14,329 nt of DNA from Bacteroidales bacterium (GTDB taxonomy: Bacteria > Bacteroidota > Bacteroidia > Bacteroidales > UBA7960): assembly GCA_007128045.1 (NCBI GenBank), contig SKYG01000283.1, positions 1 to 14,329 on the forward strand, in the 5' to 3' direction. Within the stretch, counting starts at the first letter, position 1, and every line of letters begins with the position of its first letter. The position numbers were made by a program, and so were the translations under genes. Shown piece by piece: positions 6,861-13,053 of this stretch. The notes below the pieces were generated by a model that was given only the letters and a program-made list of their open reading frames with translations, made no database searches and was not told the origin of the DNA.

Positions 6861-6936
6861 CCCGCTGATTGCGCTGATTTTCGCTGGTTTATTTTCGCTG
6901 ATAATCAATTGTTTAACATCTGCGTTTATCTGCGGG
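6861..6936. repeat. degenerate CGCTGATTTT/ATCTGCG intergenic element with inverted ends
   Basis: The left half repeats CGCTGATT, GCGCTGATTTT, CGCTGGTTTATTTT and CGCTGATA. The right half has ATCTGCGTTT and ATCTGCGGG. The ends form a near-perfect inverted repeat: CCCGCTGAT (6861-6869) against ATCTGCGGG (6928-6936), with one mismatch. It lies in the 234-bp gap between the phosphatase gene and the antiporter gene. Repeats of this look (ATCTGCG / ATCAGCG motifs) are, to my memory, scattered between genes in many Bacteroidota genomes; their function is not known to me. Confidence 0.7.
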
Positions 6937-6976
6937 ACACAAAAAAAAACAGACTTTTAAGAGTGAGCTCAATCTT

Positions 6977-7031
6977 GTAACCCGTAATTTGTAACCCGTT
7001 AACCTGTTAACTCGCAACCTATAAACCCGCT
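6977..7031 (+). repeat. 7/8-bp periodic array before the antiporter gene
   Basis: Units begin at 6977, 6984, 6991, 6998, 7006, 7014 and 7022. The first three are heptamers (GTAACCC, GTAATTT, GTAACCC). Then come the octamers GTTAACCT, GTTAACTC and GCAACCTA, and a last TAAACCCGCT that directly abuts the ATG at 7032. Like the arcB and purE arrays, it carries an AAC-type word once per unit in the gene's sense direction, but its sequence is clearly different. Confidence 0.7.
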
Positions 7032-8681
7032 ATGGAAGTTTTCTCCGATACATTCCTGGAATTTGGCGCCATACTCGTCATAGCTGTTATAGCAGGGCTG
7101 ATCGGACGGGTGCTTAAACAACCTCTGATCGTGTCCTTTATTGCCGTAGGCCTTATTGTAGGCCCTTACGGGATAGACCTGTTGCGCTCAGGTGAAAAGA
7201 TACACCTTTTATCAGAAATGGGCATTGCCGTATTGCTTTTCGCTGTTGGACTGAAGCTCGATATAGGATTGATCCGTTCTACCGGAAGGGTGGCCCTTTT
7301 TGCCGGACTGGGCCAGGTCTTGTTTACATCTGTCTTTGGTTTTCTGATCTGTATCTGGCTGGGATTTGAAGCGGTGACAAGCATCTATATCGCTGTAGCC
7401 CTGACTTTCTCCTCAACCATTATCATTGTAAAACTGCTGTCTGATAAAAAAGAGATATCCTCACTGCACGGACAGATATCCATCGGCTTTTTAATTGTTC
7501 AGGACATCGTGGTGATTATCGCCATGATTGTTTTATCTGCGATGGGTACACCCAGTGAGACAACCCTTACCATGGAGATCGTCACCGTGGCGGCAAAGGG
7601 TATAGGACTTATCATCTTGGTATTGTTGCTGATGCGTTTTGTGCTCGGATGGCTTACCTCTCGCATGGCACGTACACCCGAACTGCTGGTACTCTTTGCC
7701 ATGGCATGGGCGATCTCATTGGCAGCCTTCAGCGATCTGCTCGGATTCAGCAAAGAAGTAGGTGCTTTTCTGGGAGGTCTGTCTCTGGCATCAACCCCAT
7801 ATCGTGAAGTAATTGCAGGAAGACTCTCATCGGTGCGGGACTTTCTGCTTCTATTCTTCTTTATACATCTTGGCAGCCAGGTGAATGTGCCCTTGCTCGG
7901 ACAACAAATCTTTCCGGCAATGATACTGTCAGCATTCGTACTTATTGGAAATCCCATCATTGTGATGATTATTCTGGGGTTGATGGGATACAGGAAAAGA
8001 ACAGGTTTCCTGGCAGGACTCAACGTGGCACAAATATCTGAATTCTCATTAATACTTGCTGCGCTCGGACTCAGCCTTGGACAGATCGATGAGAAGACCC
8101 TCGGGCTGATCACACTGGTGGGTCTAATCACCATAAGCATCAGCACCTACCTTATCTTATACTCCCACCAGCTCTATGAGAAGGTATCTGGTGCACTGGA
8201 TATCTTCGAAAAGAAAATTCCTGCCATGGAGGTTGATGACAAAGGTCTTTCCGGTTCAAAGTTTGATGTGATCATCTTCGGACTGGGTATGTATGGCAAC
8301 AATATTGCAAAAAGCCTTGAGAAAGGTGGGTTTAACGTGTTTGGTGTCGACTTTGACCCCAGGGCACTTAAGCGGTGGAAGAAAAAAGGGCGGGCCGGTC
8401 AATATGGAGATGCTGATGATCCCGACTTGCATGAAATTCTTCCTATGGATGTTACCTGCGTCATCTCTTCACTGGATGATAAGTCGCTCAACCTGGCACT
8501 GATAAAGTACCTTAAACATGCCGGCTATGAAGGAAAGATCGCCGTTACCTCATATACAGGCCGCACTGCCAAAGAACTCGAGTTGGCAGGAGCCGACCTC
8601 ATATTGCTGCCATTTGCGGATGCAGCCGATAGCATACCTTTAAAATTAAAGTCATTAAAAAAACAAAACCCTGAGCCATGA
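7032..8681 (+). CDS. Kef-type (CPA2) cation/proton antiporter with RCK domain
   Basis: A 549-residue inner-membrane transporter of the monovalent cation:proton antiporter-2 family, most likely exchanging K+ or Na+ for H+. Residues about 8-380 are highly hydrophobic, with about 12 membrane segments. They contain the family stretches LLFAVGLKLD, TFSSTIIIVKLLSD, the paired QD at 157-158, GAFLGGLSLAS from 244, and GFLAGLNVAQISEFSLI from about 325. After a cytosolic linker, residues about 411-520 form a TrkA-N/RCK nucleotide-binding domain: beta strand DVIIFGLGMYG with GxGxxG at 417-422, and an acidic FGVDFDP strand end for binding the ribose. It resembles YbaL/KefB/KefC rather than NhaA-type carriers. 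No TrkA-C domain follows. It overlaps the next gene by ATGA, so the two are translationally coupled. Ion specificity cannot be read from sequence. Confidence 0.92.
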   Translation: MEVFSDTFLEFGAILVIAVIAGLIGRVLKQPLIVSFIAVGLIVGPYGIDLLRSGEKIHLLSEMGIAVLLFAVGLKLDIGLIRSTGRVALFAGLGQVLFTSVFGFLICIWLGFEAVTSIYIAVALTFSSTIIIVKLLSDKKEISSLHGQISIGFLIVQDIVVIIAMIVLSAMGTPSETTLTMEIVTVAAKGIGLIILVLLLMRFVLGWLTSRMARTPELLVLFAMAWAISLAAFSDLLGFSKEVGAFLGGLSLASTPYREVIAGRLSSVRDFLLLFFFIHLGSQVNVPLLGQQIFPAMILSAFVLIGNPIIVMIILGLMGYRKRTGFLAGLNVAQISEFSLILAALGLSLGQIDEKTLGLITLVGLITISISTYLILYSHQLYEKVSGALDIFEKKIPAMEVDDKGLSGSKFDVIIFGLGMYGNNIAKSLEKGGFNVFGVDFDPRALKRWKKKGRAGQYGDADDPDLHEILPMDVTCVISSLDDKSLNLALIKYLKHAGYEGKIAVTSYTGRTAKELELAGADLILLPFADAADSIPLKLKSLKKQNPEP

Positions 8682-10717
8682 AAAGAGTACTAACAACTTT
8701 ATTGATAATTGCCATGATGACAGCCTGTCAGCCTACCACCAAGCAAGAAGCAGAGAGAAGCCCAATCGGTGAGAATACCATAGAAAACACCATCGCCAAT
8801 TTAACCAGTAATCACAGCTCTGAACACCAACACCGTATATCAAAAGGCGTCAGGCAAGCAGCTTCACTCTGGAGAGACTCTGACGGGACAGAAAAAGAAT
8901 TTGAAACATTCTGCCTCGAACATTTTATAGGCAACCAGCAAGAACTTGACATGGTCTTTGACCGTCTGGCACACTACTTTGAACACCTCTACGGATACAT
9001 GAACAGAATCACCCTCGAACTTAACAGGCAGATACACGAAGACAGGGGGCCTATTCACAGAATCGATCAATTGTTTGGAGCCTATAGCCCATCGGCACAC
9101 CTGCAGAACGACTTTTACAACAACAAAATCGCTTTTATTGCAGCCCTGAACTTCCCATATTATAACCTGGAGGAAAAGAATAACCTGGGCAGTGAGTGGG
9201 ATGCCCGGCAGTGGGGATTTGCCCGACTGGGAGATTATTTTACAGCAAGGGTACCACCTGTTCTAATGCAAGAACTTAATCAGGTTTACAGCGATAGCCG
9301 GATATACATTTCTGAATACAACATTTTTGCTGGCAGACTCCTTAACGACCAGGGGGAAACCCTATTCCCAGAAGACATGAAGCTGCTGGCCCACTGGAAT
9401 ATACGCGACGAGATCCGGTCAAACTATGGCCAGCAAGGCGGCCGGGAAAAGAAAGAAATACTATATCAGGTCATGCTCCGTATTATTAACCAGGACATCC
9501 CGGAAATGGTCATCAATAACCCGGGCTACCAATGGAACCCATATAGTAACGAAGTCTTCCAGAATGGACAAAAGATAGAATCTGAACCAGAAGGCACTGT
9601 GCGCTACGAGCATCTGCTGTCCAACTTCCAGGCATTGAGAAAGACAGACCCCTACTATCCCGGCATGGATACTTATATCAAAAGACGCTTCGACGGCAGC
9701 ATGGAGATACCACAAGATAAGGTGGAAGCCCTGTTCCGGGAATATGCAGCTTCCCCCTTATTGCGCGACCTGGGTACGTTGATCAGCGAACGTCTTGGAC
9801 GTGATTTGAGGCCTTTCGATCTCTGGTATGATGGGTTTAAAGGAAGAAGCGGCATCTCTGAAGAACAACTGGATGCCATTACCAAAGGACGTTACCCAGA
9901 TGCCGAAGCCTTCAACGAAGACCTGCCCCGATTTTTAACAGAGCTTGGGTTTGATGAGGATATGTCAGCATTTATTGCAGCACAAATTGATGTCGATGCA
10001 GCCCGTGGCTCAGGACATGCCTGGAGAACATCTATGCGCGGAAAGCCGTCACACCTTCGCACACGAATCGGACACGATGGAATGGACTACAAAGGGTATA
10101 ACATCGCCATCCATGAATATGGCCATAATGTAGAACAGACAATCAGCACACATTTTGTCGACAATTATTTTGTGAACGGAATACCCAACACAGCCTTTAC
10201 AGAGGCTTTGGCTTTCATGTTTCAACGTCGTGACCTTGAGCTATTGGGCATCGATCATCAGGACCCCATGAAAGAACAGATGGAGGTACTGGATGTGTTT
10301 TGGGATAATTACGAGATGATGGGCGTGTCGCTGGTCGACATGGAAGTGTGGAAGTGGATGTATGACAATCCTGACGCTAACGCTGAACAGCTTAAACAGG
10401 CTGTAATAAGAATTGCAAAAGACATCTGGAACGAATACTTTGCAGATGTCTTTGGTGAACGCGACATACCACTGCTTGCTATCTACTCGCACATGATTCA
10501 GTCGCCCTTGTACCTCTCCAACTATCCCTACGGCAGGCTTATCATGTTTCAGTTGGAAGATCATATCAGCGACAAGGATTTTGCTGGTGAAGTGCTGAGG
10601 ATTTTTTCTCTAGGACAATTGACCCCGCGTCATTGGATGCAGCAAGCTACCGGACAACAGATCAGCAACAAGCCCCTGTTTGATGCCGTGAAAACAGCAC
10701 TGAAAAGCTTCCGGTAA
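8678..10717 (+). CDS. lipoprotein zinc metallopeptidase, M3-like gluzincin
   Basis: The first 17 residues are a lipoprotein signal peptide ending in MMTAC, with Cys17 lipidated, so the 679-residue protein is anchored to a membrane on the periplasmic or outer side. A long helical-looking region follows. The zinc site is HEYGH at residues 479-483 (His479 and His483 as ligands, Glu480 catalytic), followed by Glu509 in FTEALAF, 26 residues after the second His. That spacing, the Gly in HExGH and a mostly helical build fit the M3 (thimet/oligoendopeptidase F) clan of gluzincins. M49 dipeptidyl peptidase III is excluded because it uses HExxxH. The block GHAWRTSMRGKPSH and GMDYKGYNIAIHE before the site looks highly conserved. 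It probably trims peptides in the envelope. Its start codon overlaps the antiporter stop (ATGA), an unusual partner. No other exported protease lies nearby. Family assignment is moderately sure; peptidase activity is inferred. Confidence 0.82.
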   Translation: MKRVLTTLLIIAMMTACQPTTKQEAERSPIGENTIENTIANLTSNHSSEHQHRISKGVRQAASLWRDSDGTEKEFETFCLEHFIGNQQELDMVFDRLAHYFEHLYGYMNRITLELNRQIHEDRGPIHRIDQLFGAYSPSAHLQNDFYNNKIAFIAALNFPYYNLEEKNNLGSEWDARQWGFARLGDYFTARVPPVLMQELNQVYSDSRIYISEYNIFAGRLLNDQGETLFPEDMKLLAHWNIRDEIRSNYGQQGGREKKEILYQVMLRIINQDIPEMVINNPGYQWNPYSNEVFQNGQKIESEPEGTVRYEHLLSNFQALRKTDPYYPGMDTYIKRRFDGSMEIPQDKVEALFREYAASPLLRDLGTLISERLGRDLRPFDLWYDGFKGRSGISEEQLDAITKGRYPDAEAFNEDLPRFLTELGFDEDMSAFIAAQIDVDAARGSGHAWRTSMRGKPSHLRTRIGHDGMDYKGYNIAIHEYGHNVEQTISTHFVDNYFVNGIPNTAFTEALAFMFQRRDLELLGIDHQDPMKEQMEVLDVFWDNYEMMGVSLVDMEVWKWMYDNPDANAEQLKQAVIRIAKDIWNEYFADVFGERDIPLLAIYSHMIQSPLYLSNYPYGRLIMFQLEDHISDKDFAGEVLRIFSLGQLTPRHWMQQATGQQISNKPLFDAVKTALKSFR

Positions 10718-10773
10718 CTCTTAAACCCCTCAACCCCTAAACTCCTCAACTCCTCAACTCCTAAACTCTTAAA
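10718..10773. repeat. seven perfect-phase octamers filling the convergent spacer
   Basis: The peptidase stop ends at 10717 and the ubiE stop begins at 10774 on the other strand; the 56 bp between are exactly seven octamers. In order, they are CTCTTAAA, CCCCTCAA, CCCCTAAA, CTCCTCAA, CTCCTCAA, CTCCTAAA and CTCTTAAA (consensus CYCYTMAA). The first and last unit are identical. On the minus strand every unit carries a stop triplet (TAA, TAG or TGA), and because 8 and 3 share no factor these fall in all three frames. No hairpin terminator is present. Confidence 0.9.
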
Positions 10774-11490
10774 CTACCTCCTGCAGACCCACAAGCCGGC
10801 AACACCTGTAAGAAACAGCGTGTAGTCTGCGCGCTTGAAGCCTGCATCAAGCAGTAGTGCTGTCACCTCTTCAGGGGCGTAATAGTTGATAGCAGAGTGA
10901 GCCAGGTAATGATAGGCGCCGCGATGTCCGGATATCCATCCTCCTATCGGTACAGTGACATACTTCAGGTAGGCATGCATCAACCATCGCATGATGCAGT
11001 TGACAGGCCTGGTGGTTTCCAGTACGACAAATCGACCACCAGGTTTCAACACCCTGATGATCTCGGAGAGAAATTTGGCTGTGTCAGGATTCTTATATGT
11101 AAGGTTTCTGAAGGCAAAGGCAATACCTATGGCGTCGAAATAAGCGGTATTGAAAGGTAAATCAGCCACATCTCCCTCGACAAACTGAATCCCGGAAAGA
11201 CCACTTTTTTTTGCTTTGCGACGGGCCTCATCGAGCATAGGAGGGCTATAATCAAGAGCAGTCACCTCAGTGCCTGTTAATGCTCCCCGTTGAAGTCTCA
11301 GTGCCAGATCTCCGGTGCCCGTGCATAAATCCAACACCCTGCCTGGATCACCAGCTAAGATCTTTTTTGCAGCACGCTTGCGCCATACCTCATCGAAACC
11401 AAAAGTGAGCAAGCGGTTTAATACATCATACGATGTAGGCACGGCCATAAACATCTTCTTTAATGGCCGTGCTGAATGTTTATCTTTCAT
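10774..11490 (-). CDS. ubiE: demethylmenaquinone methyltransferase (UbiE/MenG)
   Basis: A class I SAM-dependent methyltransferase that performs the last C-methylation step of menaquinone synthesis; Bacteroidota use menaquinone, so the MenG role is the likely one. The 238-residue protein has normal length. It begins with the family's SYDVLNRLLTFGFDEVWR (20-37), then SAM motif I VLDLCTGTGD at 52-61, an acidic ALDYSPPML post-motif, GDVADLPF, AFAFRNL, VLKPGGRFVVLETTRP, and the C-terminal AYHYLAHSAINYYAPEEV. All of these are UbiE hallmarks. The start at 11490 is the only one that leaves a normal N-terminus. It is divergent from purE and convergent with the peptidase gene, so it is a single-gene unit. 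The leader holds a 10-bp palindrome at 11518-11540. Confidence 0.95.
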   Translation of the reverse strand: MKDKHSARPLKKMFMAVPTSYDVLNRLLTFGFDEVWRKRAAKKILAGDPGRVLDLCTGTGDLALRLQRGALTGTEVTALDYSPPMLDEARRKAKKSGLSGIQFVEGDVADLPFNTAYFDAIGIAFAFRNLTYKNPDTAKFLSEIIRVLKPGGRFVVLETTRPVNCIMRWLMHAYLKYVTVPIGGWISGHRGAYHYLAHSAINYYAPEEVTALLLDAGFKRADYTLFLTGVAGLWVCRR

Positions 11491-11517
11491 ATATTATTTG
11501 AAACCACAAAGAACGAT

Positions 11518-11540
11518 ATATGTTTTTCAAAAAAACATAT
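11518..11540. promoter_or_regulatory. perfect 10-bp inverted repeat in the ubiE-purE divergent region
   Basis: ATATGTTTTT (11518-11527) is the exact reverse complement of AAAAACATAT (11531-11540), separated by CAA. It sits 27-50 bp upstream of the ubiE start. It could be an operator or a leader hairpin, but it is AT-only apart from one base pair and may be chance. Confidence 0.35.
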
Positions 11541-11588
11541 TCTGCCATTCCTTTTGAAAATAAATCTCAAAAAAATACCCTTTTTCAT

Positions 11589-11596
11589 TATTTTTG
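11589..11596 (+). promoter_or_regulatory. -7 promoter box (TATTTTTG) of purE
   Basis: Exact match to TAnnTTTG, placed 53 bp before the purE ATG. Transcription would begin near 11601-11604, which would put the whole octamer array (11612-11643) inside the mRNA leader. A TTTG at 11553-11556 is too far upstream to be the -33 element. Confidence 0.5.
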
Positions 11597-11611
11597 CACC
11601 TGTCACCTAAC

Positions 11612-11643
11612 AACTCAACAATTCAACAACTCAACAACTCAAC
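11612..11643 (+). repeat. octamer array in the purE leader (4 units)
   Basis: Units 1, 3 and 4 are AACTCAAC and unit 2 is AATTCAAC. The array ends 6 bases before the ATG at 11650. It is the same array, in the same unit order and same orientation to the gene, as in front of arcB (31 of 32 bases). Confidence 0.9.
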
Positions 11644-11649
11644 AATCTT

Positions 11650-12162
11650 ATGAAGCCATTAGTAAGCATCATTATGGGAAGCACCTCCGACATGCCTGTT
11701 ATGGAGGGAGCCGCCAAATTTTTTGATGAACTGGAAATTCCTTTCGAGATCAACGCCTTATCCGCCCACCGCACACCTGAACGTGTAATGGAGTTCGCAG
11801 AAAACGCGCACAAAAGAGGTATCAGGGTGGTCATCGCCGCTGCTGGTGGAGCTGCACATCTCCCCGGCGTCATCGCCGCATCAACTGTATTGCCGGTGAT
11901 TGGGGTTCCCATTAACTCCTCCATTTCTATCGATGGGTGGGATTCAATATTGTCAATCCTTCAGATGCCGGCAGGTATACCGGTTGCCACCGTGGCACTC
12001 GACGGTTCCAGGAATGCCGCTATACTGGCCACACAAATATTGGCCCTCAGTGATGAAGACATTAACAAAAGACTTGTTACGTTTAAAAAAGACCTCAAGT
12101 CAAAAGTCGAGAAAGCCAACAAAGACCTTCAAAACGTCTCTTTCAAATTCAGGGTCGTATAG
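11650..12162 (+). CDS. purE: N5-carboxyaminoimidazole ribonucleotide mutase
   Basis: A cytoplasmic enzyme of purine synthesis that moves the carboxyl group of N5-CAIR to make CAIR. The 170-residue, full-length class I PurE shows the phosphate-binding GSTSDMPVM at 10-18, SAHRTPER at 38-45 with the conserved His40, AAAGGAAHLPGV at 63-74, and PVIGVPI (82-88) leading to the MPAGIPVATVALDG stretch (106-119). No purK lies beside it in the window, so PurK is either elsewhere or the CO2-dependent route is used; the sequence resembles the class I (mutase) type. The start is fixed by MKPLVSIIMGSTSD and lies just after the octamer array, with no Shine-Dalgarno sequence. The next gene follows after 48 bp and may be co-transcribed. 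Confidence 0.97.
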   Translation: MKPLVSIIMGSTSDMPVMEGAAKFFDELEIPFEINALSAHRTPERVMEFAENAHKRGIRVVIAAAGGAAHLPGVIAASTVLPVIGVPINSSISIDGWDSILSILQMPAGIPVATVALDGSRNAAILATQILALSDEDINKRLVTFKKDLKSKVEKANKDLQNVSFKFRVV

Positions 12163-12210
12163 ATATGTCGTCCATTTACCTGGAGCACATATAATAACTT
12201 AAAAAGTGTT

Positions 12211-13041
12211 ATGAATAAATACGTAATAAGTTATTGTATCGTATGTTTGTTGTTAACGGGCCAGCTTGGTGCCGCCAACGACAATTATCCATTAGGTGGA
12301 AGACAGGCAGGGATGGGTAATGCAGCCGTCTCAATATATGATTTCTGGGCTATCAGCCACAACCAGGCGGGCATGGCTAAGCTCAACAGGCCAACAGGCG
12401 GGTTTTATTTTGAGAACAGGTTTCTGGTCAAAGAGATGGGACTGGGCGCTGCCGCCGTAGCCCTTCCCACCACTTCTGGTGTTTTCGGACTAAGTCTGTC
12501 CTATTTTGGCTATTCACAATACCACGAAAGCAAAGTCGGAATTGCTTACGCACGCAGCTTTGGCGAACGGCTGTCTGTAGGCGTTCAGTTTAACTATATG
12601 TATACCTTTATTGGAGGAACCAATAGCAATTCAGCAGGTAATGTCGGGTTGGAGCTGGGTATGATCTATGAGATTCTGCCCGGTCTGAATATTGGAGCAC
12701 ATATCTTCAATCCCACCAAAGCAAAGATTGCAGCGGTCGATGGGCTGTATGATGAGTATATCCCCACCATCATCAGATTTGGCATGGCCTACAGCTTTTC
12801 TGAACGTGTGATCGTTAGTATTGAATCTGAAAAAGACGTAGACCGTAAACCGGTCTTAAAGGCTGGCATAGAGTATCAAATCGCAGACCTCTTTTATGTC
12901 AGGGGCGGGATAGGCACCAATCCAACGCAGAATGCTTTTGGATTTGGAATACATACCGGAAGTTTTACCATCGACCTGTCGTCATCCTTTCACCACGTAC
13001 TGGGGTACTCGCCACAAGCCAGTATCATTTATGAATTGTAA
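12211..13041 (+). CDS. PorV/PorQ-like outer-membrane beta-barrel protein
   Basis: A 276-residue exported protein with a Sec signal peptide (cleavage probably near residue 21-22, after LGA or GAA). The mature part begins with NYPLGGRQAGMGNAAVSIYD and has SHNQAGMA, matching the FadL/PorV pattern in which an N-terminal hatch carries a conserved N-x-AG motif. It then continues as alternating amphipathic strands rich in Gly, Tyr and Phe, and ends in a short strand with YEL at the C-terminus. PorV itself is about 390 residues, so this is a shorter relative and not PorV proper. It lies 12 bp before a gene for an exported HHH protein. To my memory this pairing recurs in Bacteroidota, with unknown role. 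Transport or shuttle function in the outer membrane is an inference. Confidence 0.75.
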   Translation: MNKYVISYCIVCLLLTGQLGAANDNYPLGGRQAGMGNAAVSIYDFWAISHNQAGMAKLNRPTGGFYFENRFLVKEMGLGAAAVALPTTSGVFGLSLSYFGYSQYHESKVGIAYARSFGERLSVGVQFNYMYTFIGGTNSNSAGNVGLELGMIYEILPGLNIGAHIFNPTKAKIAAVDGLYDEYIPTIIRFGMAYSFSERVIVSIESEKDVDRKPVLKAGIEYQIADLFYVRGGIGTNPTQNAFGFGIHTGSFTIDLSSSFHHVLGYSPQASIIYEL

Positions 13042-13053
13042 TTTAAGCCTGGC

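Noticed and set aside
7499..8146. 215-codon minus-strand open frame
   Set aside because: Shadow of the membrane part of the antiporter gene; low-complexity Ser/Ile/Pro-rich product.
8678..10717. Dipeptidyl peptidase III (M49) for the lipoprotein peptidase
   Set aside because: M49 enzymes have HExxxH, while this protein has HExxH (HEYGH) with a Glu 26 residues later, as in M3-type gluzincins.
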